This document shows, piece after piece, positions 28,701 through 40,700 of a stretch of 64,000 nucleotides of DNA (within the stretch, counting starts at the first letter, position 1; each line of letters begins with the position of its first letter). Source of the DNA: Anas platyrhynchos. Its lineage: Eukaryota; Chordata; Aves; Anseriformes; Anatidae. The stretch lies in assembly GCF_047663525.1 (NCBI RefSeq), contig NC_092593.1:21486001-21550000 (forward strand), written 5' to 3'. Below the pieces are notes generated by a model, which made no database searches, was not told where the DNA came from, and saw nothing but the letters and a program-made list of their open reading frames with translations. Position numbers and translations under genes: made by a program.

Positions 28701-31700
28701 TCTTAAAGGAAGAAAAAAAGAAGTAGTCCAATATATCAATAAAGTATATCAGACAGTTTAGTGTTTTGTATCAAAGCAGTGAATTTGAAACATCCAAGGT
28801 TTCATCGAAACGTTTGGCTGCAATCACATTCAGTAAATATGAGAAACTATCTTTGCTTTTTTAACAGAATGTTATGTTTGATATTTTAGGTTGGCATGAC
28901 AACTGAAGAAATAGATTCCATTGTTCATCATGAAATAATCAGACAGAATGCCTATCCTTCACCTCTGGGCTATGGAGGTTTTCCAAAGTCTGTTTGTACT
29001 TCTGTAAACAACGTGGTATGTCATGGTATTCCTGACAGGTATTTCCCCAATAATATACATTTTACCGCCGGGGATGAAAATGTTAAACTGAAATTAATAA
29101 ATTGTGTTTAATATTGAACATATTTCAGCTTAACTACATGTCATATGTAAATGTATTGCAGATGCATATTATGTTACCACACAATGCTGATAGATGTTAT
29201 AGAAATGTATGTGAGGTAGAACAACAATAATATTATCCTGCTTGTCCAAGTGCTTCAAAAAAAAAAAAAAAAAACAGAAAACAACAACAAAAAAGCACAT
29301 AATGTCTTTAGAGTTTAGTGTGTGGGAAAAAATAGAACCAAGAATAATTCTGATTTCTTTTTTCTCCAGCAAAATAAGTATAGGGTAGGGAATAAATATA
29401 TTTGAATTTATGTTGTGTTTTTTTTTTTATTATTTGCAATACATTCAGCTACTCACAAAGTAAAATACGAACCCTAGTGAGAGAAAAAGAATGAATATAA
29501 TGGTAGATTTTTCAGATGTTGATATGTTTTTCTGCCAGTTGTTTCTCATTATTTTATATTCAGCTACACTTGTTCTCTACGTAGTGAGAGCTGAACATTA
29601 AAAATGGTTATTCTGTTTGCCTCTGCCTTCCTCCGTCACAAAATACCTACCCCCTGATTTTTATGTATGTGTCATTAGGTGTTTATTCTTATATTCCCTT
29701 TGTTGGGAACTGTCTGTCACCATTATTTTTTTCTTTTCTGTTTATGTTTCAGTCGACCTCTTCAGGATGGAGATATTATCAACATTGATGTCACGGTGAG
29801 TAATTCATATAAAAAATAGTCTTTGATCAACTTTAGAGTCCCTGGTAGCAACAGGAAGAATAGTGGATCGGAGATGGGGAACGCACAGATGGATGTGCTG
29901 TTTACTTCTAAGGCAAGGCACAAGCAGCTGGTTTCCTTTTTTGTTTTTAACTGTGTGTTTATTCCAGCTAGACCCAGGCCTGACTTGAATTTAGGACTGG
30001 AATCAGATGCACTGAGATCAATGTTGGCCTAAGTGAAATGTCAACCCAATCCTGCTATGTGTCATGTTTTTGAGAAGGTGTAATTGTTATTGATCCACTG
30101 TGTAGTTAATGCAGAGCACCGCAGTACTGGGCAGCAGCTGAAGATAGATATGTATGAGATGAGCTAACATGAAGAAAGCCAGCATTTTTCCTTCACTCTG
30201 CCAAGATTGATCTTCCTCTTCCTGCTGATTTTGAGTGGGGCCTGTCATTATCTTACTCTGTCATTAGAGGCTACATTGGCCTGTGTATGTCAGTCTATTT
30301 GGACAGCAACTCTTTTGCTAGCAGTGTTCCCTACATTTATTAAAATCCCCGAAGGTAGTGTTGTGTTCCATTTCTGGTATAAAAGCCCTGAACCTTTTGC
30401 ACAGAAACAGAAATAGTGTGATATAACCGTGACTTAATATTTCCAGAGAATGGCCAATTATAGCTACTTAAATAAACACTGGCTGGATTTTTGTAGGAGC
30501 AAGAAAATACTGAAACTGGGAACCTAATTCTGTTTCATTTAGAAAGCAAAAAGCATTCATGTTTTGCAGAAGCTTTTTTTTCCTTTTTTATTGTAGATGT
30601 TTTTATTTTCCCAATGTGAATTTATTTCTAATATGGGTGCAGATGTCTTTTGAATTCTACCATTATTTTACAATATGGGAGTAACATAGGAACACGATTT
30701 TTTAATCATTAAAAAATTCTTGGTAATTTGATACTATTTTCCATGGGCCCAAATTTCATACTGGCAAAAGCAAAGAAATCTCAAGTGGACTTACCTCTGA
30801 GCATGGGATTCAAGCTTTTTAAAATATTTTTTCTATGAACATTAGGGTCAGTGACCTTTTTCCATGGTATACTCGCATCTGATCCAGAACTGTGTTTCTT
30901 TTTTTTTTTTTTAATTCTACTAATTTCTTCCCCATCTCTGTACTTTCTAATTGTAGAATTATGACTGCCAGTTTTACACAGAGTGATCTACCATTTTTAA
31001 AGTATATTTTGGGCCTCATTTTTTCACTGTGGTGAATTGATGTAGTTTTACTTAATTTGCTAGACTAAGTCAGCTTGTCACAGCTAAGGATTTAACATCT
31101 GATTTCTTTGTAAGTCATTTAGGTACTTTTAAGTTTTTTGTTTGTTTGTTTGTTTGTTTGTTTGTTTTCTTTTTTAGCTTAATCTGTCAGAATACTAACT
31201 CCTTAGATTAAAAAAAAAAAAAAAAGTGTAAATTCACATCACAGATCCTTTCCCTGATATTCTAAGTGAGACATTTTATATTAATGTGGTCTGCACATCT
31301 TGTTCACCCTGGTTTACAAATTATGTATGACTAAAGGTTAGTTGTCTTTTTGAAAATATATTTTATTTGTTTTCTGTTTACCCTCAAAAAATAAACTAAA
31401 TCTTGAAGTTTCTGTAAAAGTGAAGATTCCTACAAGGGTAGGAATTGCTGATTATCTTTGTAAAGACCTTTTTTAACATTTGAAACTGAACTGTGTTGTG
31501 TTTGATAACTGTTCAGTTCCAAACTATCTAAGAAAGAAATATTACTTTACAGTTTAGTTAATTGATCTTTTAGTTTATTTTAATGAGCAAAATTGGAATG
31601 TTTCTCAGGGGAAGAGAGTAAAAATCAAAGTAAATGTGCCACAACAAATTGTTTATAATTATGTACAGGTTCTATAAAATGATTAAATAATATTCTGGTT

Positions 31701-34700
31701 ATTAACTATAAACACTTCACACAATGTATACATTATTTGAAGAAAAAATCTATTTTTGCACAATTAAAATGGTAGAATTTCATAGATGAAACACAGATTT
31801 TATTGGCTTGATTCAAATAGCCTTTAGGATGTATTTAAGTGTAGAAACAGAAGCATTATGCATCAGAGAATCTACAACACAGTGCAATTTTCAGCCAGCC
31901 ATTACCAGGTAACATTTCTTACACCTTGAATCTTTCATTGACTTTTAAGGAATTAGTGCTGTGGTTGTAGTTTATTAATGTCAAAAATACATCATTGTGG
32001 TTGATAGCCTGCAGTAAATACTATTAATTTTAAGCTCTACTGTGTTTTAAATCTGTATGTGTTTTTCCAGGATGATGATGTGTAATGTTTTTGTTTGTTT
32101 GTTTAAGTGCCGTACTTGCTAGAGCTAAAAATGAACTAGTTCAGCTTAAATATGAACTGGCTAGCATAAAATCTGCCCATCAGGCATTAAATTGTAAAAG
32201 CAGATTTAGCGATAGCCTCAGCTGACAGAGGGAGGTGTACAACGGGGAAACGGCAAAGTTGGATCCTCGCTGACATTCATCTTCCTGTACAATGCTGTTC
32301 ACTGGGAACTGCTTGCATTTCTTTAAATCTCTCCCCCAACACAAACCTGGCCTTGGAATAAAGTGTCTGTAGCCATTTTTTAATTATTTTTTTTTCAGTT
32401 TGGAATTGACCAAAAGGAATGTGAGTCTGTGTCTTTCACAAATTGCTCTCAAGTGGCAAAAGTTCAGTGCTTCAAGCTTTGTGAATCATTAGTCCTGGGA
32501 GGATAGTTGCCCACTGTTTGGGGAAAAAAAATGTTTTAGAAGATCAAAACTGTGCACCATTATAATTTGTCTTTTGGTAGGGAAATTTGGCTTGCTCTCA
32601 CAGTTGTGTGCCTGCCTGCCGTACTGCAGAGCTGTAAAACGCGTTTCTGTGCAGCGCTGCAGAGCTCTGCATGGCTTTCCCGTGCCCCAGAGGGAACTTC
32701 AGGAGAGCTAAGGCTTGAAGCCTATGAAATGTCAAAAACAAAGCAAAACGAAACAAAAAAGCCTGTCATTAATTCAACAGGGTGCTGCATTTGCCACCTA
32801 AGCATAACCCCCAAGCCCCTCGGGGGACATTCCCCACAGAGGGACGGGTCTCCCCGCCAGATGCTGGTGGGTCTCCTGCGGCCAGCATAAAGCTCAGCAC
32901 CTCACCCCTGCAGGACACCAATGGGAGACCAACACCAGGGACCTCTCAGGACTCTGGGTGGCCCCCAAGCCCCCCTCCAGCCCATGCATGGCACGAAAAC
33001 ATCATCTTGCTCACGGCCCCGCTGGCATCATGGCCCGTAGCTGAGCAATGTTGCCTGTGTCACCTCCTGGTGCTCTGCTAGGCAGCGATGCACAACTTTT
33101 TCATTTGTTGAGTTTTTAATTGGCAACCCTTACGCACCTTGCAGTCTTTCATGTGCTTTTTGTTGTTGTTTTTTTTTTCCAATGTTTCACTTTTCTGGTC
33201 TCATTCTCACAAATGCAGCCTACCAGTGACCTATCTGTTGCAACACATAGCTCATTCCTAGAAAGAACAGATTTAATGCAGGAGGTAATCTGTTTCTAGA
33301 TACAAAATGAGAAAATGTCTTTACATTTCTGCATGTGTTTAGGTGTATTACAATGGCTACCATGGTGACACTTCTGAAACCTTTTTGGTGGGCAATGTGG
33401 ATAAATCTGGTCAAAAGTTAGTGGAGGTTGCCAGGAAATGTAGAGATGAAGCAATTGCAGCTTGCAGACCAGGGGCTCCCTTCTCTGTAATTGGAAACAC
33501 AATCAGGTAAGCCTTATATTGACAAGTAAAGGGAGGGCTGGCAAGTGGGACAAAGGTTATTGGTGGTTTGGTATAAAGCTGATGACATGTTTTATGATTC
33601 AAAACCATCATTTCAGTCTGATATCAGTATGTGAACTGCCAAGCTATAATGTTGTTCCTTGGGTAAGAGAGATTTTTTTTTTTTTAAAGTGAATTACACC
33701 AGGGTCAGCAAAGATAACTGTGGAAAGAGTCAAAGATATTCATAAGGTAGATTTATATTAACAGATGTAATTTGTGGTGAGTTTTTTTTTTCTTTCTATT
33801 TGTGTGTGAAACTATATCACATCTGTCTAACAATGCAAGAAGGTTAGAAACCATTGTTTTCATTGTATAGCAATAATGATTGTTACAAAGGAATTAGTCA
33901 ACATAAATAAGTCTCTTTGTTTAAAACGTACAAAAATATTTAACTCGAGAGCTTCTTATCTTACAAAGACTAACGTCAGAGGGAAGAAAGAGCTCACATT
34001 AAGAGATTTTTCCCTATTTTGCATCTGTTCTAGCTGTTACAGAAATGCAGTCATGACTTTTCTTCTGGCAGTTTTGAATAAAAATATGGCTTAATTTTTT
34101 GAAGGTACCTATAGATTATTTCTAAATGTTTGGAAAAAAAAAGACATATATTGTATACATTTCATTAAGCAATACTTCAGTGGACTGTTAATGGTCCCAA
34201 CATACTATTGAATACGTTGCGATTACTTAAAAGCTGCAAGGCTTAGTCACCTTGAAAGGATGCTGTTTTTTTTCTTTGTAAATCTTCAAATACTTTAAGG
34301 AAAAAAGAGAGCGGCAAAATATCAGTTAGATGTATTTATAGCTTTAAAAATATTGTAACAGAGTCTGAATCAAACTTTAGTAAAACCTCTTTGGGTTATA
34401 TCTGAGAAGCTTTTATTGAAGACTTTGTATAAAATTGTGTTTTTGACAGTTTTAAATTATAGGCTAACTAGCCTGGAGAAAAAGGATAGTGTCTTTCTGT
34501 TCTTTCATAGGAAATGTTGAATCAGACCCCTACTGGGAAAAGAAATTTAATGCATATCTCACTATCTTACTGTCCATGAATATAATAGAAGTGAATTCAA
34601 AATGTAGTTTTATTTTTGCAAATGGGATGAGTCGATAGATGCACCTCATATTTTTGAACACCTAGGGTTCAACAAATTTACTGGTGGTGCTCTTGCATTT

Positions 34701-37700
34701 TAACAAAATTTATTCTTGAGTAGAAGGGGGCACAGAACACTAGATTCTTATTCAAGCATTCTATCGAGCTCTGCATTCATGGCTGTGTCTAAAGGGCATG
34801 TCAGCCTTTGATTCTCTCTGAGAGGTAATTATCCTTTTCCTGTCACGGAACAACAAATGATAGCTAACTACAGAGGCACATTTGCAGTAGTCACATTCAT
34901 CAACTGCAGAAAAAAAATTCAATTTAATTGTGCAACACAGCTGCACATAGGCTTTTTGAGCATTTCTGTTGTTCTCCCTGTCTTGCTATTCCTCCCTCCA
35001 GATCTATTTTTTAAACTTTTTTTTCTGGTTATTTTTTTCCCCCTTTTTGTCTCTTCTTCCATTTTTACTCTCTGTACTTTCTTGTTAAAGTAATTTTCCT
35101 TTGTGGCTCTCATTCTTTTTTCCCCATTGAAGGCTATGAATGTAGAAAATTATCACAATTACTCATATAATTGAGCCTCTTTGTAGCAAGTGCAACTCCA
35201 GTAGCCTTTCTCCATCATGAAAATGGTTTCATTATAGGGTTTTTCATATTCTCTGACACCATCTACACAGAGGAACAGGCGTGCAGATGAGATGTACTAG
35301 GAACAGGGTAGATCAGTAAGGTCACAGTAGGAATAATTAGCTCTGCTATGGAAAGAGCATCTAGGCCTTTTACTGCTACATAAATGTACTGTCCATGGCT
35401 TTTAGTCACAAAAAAACTTACTAACAAATGGAGCTCCCGCCTACTACTTTGAAAAAAAGATTTGTATCAACACTACAATTTTCCATCATTAAGACTAATA
35501 ACACAGAGCCTAGTATACATCAAGGGGAATAAAAAGAAAAATCTCACATTCAAGTGGCGGCTGGGTGCTGACCTTTGTTCCCTTTTTTTGTGTTCAACTT
35601 AACTCTTTACAAAAAAGAGCCACACGCCACACCAACATGCAGGTGAACTCCAGCTAGTGCTAGCAAAGCATGGCATTCAATTGGAAAATCTGATAAATCT
35701 CCATGCAGGATAATGCATTTCATTACAGATTCACTACATTAATTCTAGCTGTATTAAAAAAAAAAAAAAAAAAAAAAGGGAAGAAGAAAAAGAACAGAAT
35801 TGAATCTGACATTGGATTTTTGCTGTGTTGCTACGGAGGTCAGTTTACTTGCAAAGTGTAAATATATAGTCAGCACCCCCTTTGAAAAGCAGATTAATCA
35901 AAGCTAGTAGATGTCCAAAACTACATGTGAAATAGCAGATCATTAACTTTATTTTTCAAGATTTTATCGTGTAGACAATTTAAATGTGCTGATGTGTTTA
36001 GAACTACTTCAACACTGCCTCTGCTGAAAGATCGCCTTGGTTGAGTGAAGTTGTATGTTTCTGGTTATTTATCTTTCTGCATCTGCATACATACATACAA
36101 AAATACGTAGAAATCTTCCATTTCAGGAGACTTAGAGATCATAAATACCTGAGAACATTTAGGCCCATCAGAATGGAGATCTGTCTAGGTATCTTTCATT
36201 AGTATTTTCTATAAACGTGCTCAAGTGGTATGCAGAACATATCTTAGACACAATAATCAGAGTATTTGCTTTCTGTAAATGTCTTGGGAATAATGATATC
36301 ACAGAGGTAAGCTTGCATTCAGTATTGTAACATACTCTTTGTTACTGAAGCTCGATAGCTGAAAGCAAGTATTTCATGGGCAGCGGTTCCTTCTTACATT
36401 GGCTAGAAGTTGCAAATAAAAGATTACATGGATTCATGAGTAACTCTGCTTAGAGAAATGTGAATCTTTGCTAACCTGTTCCTATTGAAGATGGTGGCAA
36501 AACTGTCTATCAACTCCACTGGGAACAGAATCGGGCCCTGTGTTCCCATTTCCTTCTAACACTAATGACATTTCTCTTTCAGACAGAAATAAATCTCGTT
36601 TGCAATCTACTTTTTAGCCATTGAGTTTAGATACGTGCAAGTGTTGTGAGTGTATAGAGCTAAAAAACATAAACGTGATATTGTTAAATAAACCAGTTTC
36701 CAAGTCCTAGGAAAAAATAGTAGTGAGGAAAGTATTAATAAATGGTTTAAAATGTTTAACTCGTAAGTATATGTTTTGATATTAATTTAGAACAATATAA
36801 AGCAGAATTTAAAAAAAAATCTGTTTCTATCAGATTATGCACATTTAAACAATAAGTGGCTCAGGCAAAATAAGTCATTTTAATGTCATCTGTGATAGAT
36901 TTTCCTTGACAGCTACTGTAAATTACAATTACACTGCTTCTCTCTGCACTTGAAAGTAAGCATTGCAATAAATTATCTTTTATTTCAATCCATCATGTCT
37001 GCTTTCAGAAACAGAGAACCTCAAATAAAAGTTCAGCACTATTGTAAGAAAAATACAGTAATTTGTGTTCCAGTTTGAAACTAAAATGTACCTTTCTTTC
37101 AAAAAACAATTGTTGGCTTTCAAAAATATTACTAATTATACCTCAACATTTATTGTCATTATAGGGAATCCCTGAACTTGTGCATTCCCTCAGTCTAGCA
37201 TTACTATTTGAGAGAAAAATACTTTAATATTTTCCCCATATACATTTGTAATTTCTCAAATTAGTTAATATAGTGCTGTTGAAAATAAATATTTTATCAT
37301 AATCAAATCTAGTTCAGGCTGATGCCATTTTCAAGAATGTTTAAAAAAATGCTATTCAATGGTCATTTTGTTAACAATATATTTAAGAAAAGCATGAATA
37401 CTTTTAATTTAAATAAAAAAGATGCATTCATACAGGTCCCTGAACAAGAAAACAATTATCACAGATCTGTTCTCTCTTCCAGTGTTTCCCAAGCGTGCCC
37501 CCTGCCCAGTGGTGTAGGGCAGATTTGTTTGGGAGCTTTGGCCTCTGGTGTCGTGCAGCAGAGCATCGGTGTAAAAGTTTGGTCTCTGGGGAGAGACGCA
37601 GGCAGTGAGTGGGAAGCAGCTGTAGCTGGGAATCAGTTCCCCAGGATGTTCAGCCCAAGTCTGTGCCGCCCTAGCTGATCAGCCAACTCTTCCACTCTGG

Positions 37701-40700
37701 CACCAGAGGGCACAGGGAGGTATTGCTCCAGGCTGAAAGCAGGATTTGGTTTATTTTGTTTCCTCAGTGAGGGCTTAGATTATTGGGCCTGACTTGCCTT
37801 GAGGAAAAAGCAACACAATCTGGTAAAAAGAAAATAAAGTGTAGGTTTGGGTGGTTGTTTGTTTATTTTTTGTCCCAGAATGGGAGTCCCAGTCATGAGA
37901 CTGAGTGTATGGTGTTTTCCTCTGGAGCTGGGATGCCCCTTGTCCCCTGGGTGCTCCCAGAGGCTATCTGAGGCTCTCTGGGGAGGCACAGGGCCAGCCC
38001 CCCAAGGAAATTCTTTCAAGCTCCTTTTCAGCAAGAGGGATTTATCCCATTCACCCAAAAACTCTCAATGGATGCTCCAGAACATCGAGGAGAGCTTTGT
38101 AGAGGAGCAGTCCTGCCTATTGCTGCTTTGTTGGAATTTCCCCGTTGGGCTGCTGGCAGGAAGGCCGAGTGTCTCCATGCTCATCCCTCCTTTCGCAGGG
38201 AATTAGCTGTTGTCTGGCAGCAGTTGGGAAGGAACTGACACCCAGCTCTGCTGTCCACTCTCAGAAGCATGAAGGCACCACCTGGGAGGCTCTGCCCATG
38301 GGTTTTAGGCAGACACCTGCCCTCAGTGACTTTCCTTTACCAGCTTGGCCACAGCCAATTCATCCCAACACTACGCACTTTGCCGCCTGCAGAAGAGGAG
38401 CAGTGCTGCAGGGACTCTTGACTCTGCAGCCGCTGGGCTGTAACACATGGCAGCAAAACATGAAATCAAGTACTGAGCTCATTAAATGATTATGCTTTTA
38501 ATCCTGCCCAATTCACCTCTGCCCAAGCACGCAACATGGCTCGAAGAATAAAATGTGTGATGGTAAATGTTATCAATGGATATTTTTAACAACGATTGTA
38601 CTGAAGAATCCTTGTCGTCCCTTTATGCTGTCGGTGCAGTGTGGCTCTGCTGCCCAGCTGGCACCACAGGCAGTGGTGGGACTGGGATGTACCCACAGAT
38701 GAGAGGCCCTGCAGCCCGGTTCCTCAGCCCCACTCAGCCTGACCAGCTCCTGCCACCCTCCTTCGCTTCTTTCCCACTTGCAGCCAGGACTCCTCCAGCA
38801 CCCTGTTTTCACTGAGCAGGAAATGTAATTTTATGAAGCTGCCTTCTGGGGAAAGCTGGAGAGAAAGGCCACTGCTGACAGATCCCAAGCCAGGCAGTGA
38901 GGCAGCAAGACCAAAACATTGAGCTATTGTTGGCAGCAAATGGCCAACTTAGGCAAAACTGATCCACTCTGTGACATCCAGGCTTTTTAACCAGATTCCA
39001 CAGCCTGGGAGCTCCAGTGGCCAGAGGAATGATCAAGATCAGCAGTTCAGTTCACACTTCCCAGATCTGTCTTTCAATGTCCTCCCTGCAAGTATCTACG
39101 GTCTACATGAACGTTCGTGCTTACAGAATTACCCTTGCAAGTCGCAGCTGGCATTAGCAACCTTCTTTTATGGAAGCTGCATGTGTTTCACTGTACCTCC
39201 ACACGGATGTGACAGCTCACTAGGATTTTTTAAATACTCCAAAGTGAAGCTAGTAGTTGCGGAGAGCTTTGAAATTCCCCATACAGTGCTTCCGAAGCAC
39301 ATGCAGATATTAAAACCAGATTGAACATGGCTGAGTTTCATGCCTGCAGCTTATTTTCTCCACAGGTTTTCTGTGTGTCACTCCAAGTTCGTTGGTCACG
39401 TTAAAATTTATATAAAGAAGGCCCAGGCTCTGTATGTAGACACGTTTAAGTGGGAAGGCGGAGGAGCGCATGTGGCTGGCAGTGCTGGTGTCACAGAAGG
39501 TAACCACCCGAGTACTGATACCAGCCGAGTTGTTTTCAAGCTCTTTGGCAAGAAAGTGGCAGAATTCAACACTAAAACGCGCAAGAACCACTTCTTTCAC
39601 CACAAGAGGAGGGGACGTGGTTGCAGCAGGGCCTCTCATGCCTGGGTGCCCTGTGAGCAGCTGCCCCTGCTGCCACTCAGCAGCTGGGGGTGGGTGCGGG
39701 GCCCGGCAGCAGTCAGGGGTGCCCTGGGCAGGCATTGGCGGAGCTGAACAGCTGCTGGCATCATTTAGGCTCTTGCAAAAAGACTCACAGAAGGAGGCAA
39801 AGGAAAAGGTTACACTGTGGTGCATATACGGCTTCTCCCGTCTCTTCAGAGAATCGCTTCCCCCGTATGGGAACCATTATCTGCATTGCTCTGGGCTTGG
39901 TCACCGGAGATCTTCCATTTCATTTTGTGTATGTTTCTGAGTAATCTGACTTTCTAATTCCTCCCTGTTCTTCCTTGGCCTTCAGCATCGTCCTAAACAG
40001 TCCAGGTCTGTGACCCAGACCTGGCTGGCATGACAGAGGCACAGCAGAAAGACTTTTCCATCACTAGTAGGACTTTTCACTGCATAAGCCTTCATGATTT
40101 TTTTTCCATGTAAATTGTGTAGAAGATGAAACTCTGGACCTTGAATATAACTAAATGAAGCCCAATTTCTAGCGTTACTAATAACAACTAAACCTGAATT
40201 TCCCATTCTTCTCCAGAAGTAATGAAAGAAATGTGATGAGTCCTTGTATTGGGGTGACGGGTAGGTAAAAGCTACTACACAAATCCTGTTAAAACATGCT
40301 CTTAAGGCCTGGACATGGCAGCACTGTCAACTGTTGACCTGTCTCCCCTCTCTCACTCCTGCAGCACGGTGGAGGCGCTCCATGTCCTTCAGCAGTGGCA
40401 GCTGCTTCCAGGGACAGTGACAGGCGGGTGCCGGCACGAGCGCTGTGGAGGCTGCATGGTCTTGTGTGCAGGGCAATGGCTACGTGAGGAGACAGCTGGC
40501 ACCTTTATGCTTTTTTCTCGTCTTTCCCGCTCTTCGTCAGCCTGTAGTCACACTCTGAGGAGCATTTGCTCAGCCACAGCTATAGCCAAACCAGAAGTGT
40601 TAAGTGCTTGCCTTGATTTAAAATGAACAAATGAGGCTTTTGATCTCACAGACAAAATCTGTTCAGACTGAGTGTCTTCCTGCCTTGTTCCTGTGATCTA

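Larger units (their letters stand above)
22762..33342 (+). other. METAP1D: METAP1D introns 2 to 5 (exons 3 to 5 lie within this span)
   Basis: Intron 2 is 22762-25331, intron 3 is 25482-28889, intron 4 is 29039-29752 and intron 5 is 29796-33342. They are AT-rich with scattered poly-T, poly-A and (TTTG)n tracts. GC-richer patches at 27.4-27.9 kb and 32.6-33.1 kb hold open frames without recognisable homology. I see no second gene inside these introns. Confidence 0.8.

Noticed and set aside
36480-36548. Possible coding exon within METAP1D intron 6
   Set aside because: The words fit an ancient amniote repeat pattern better, and there are no splice sites or open frame of note.
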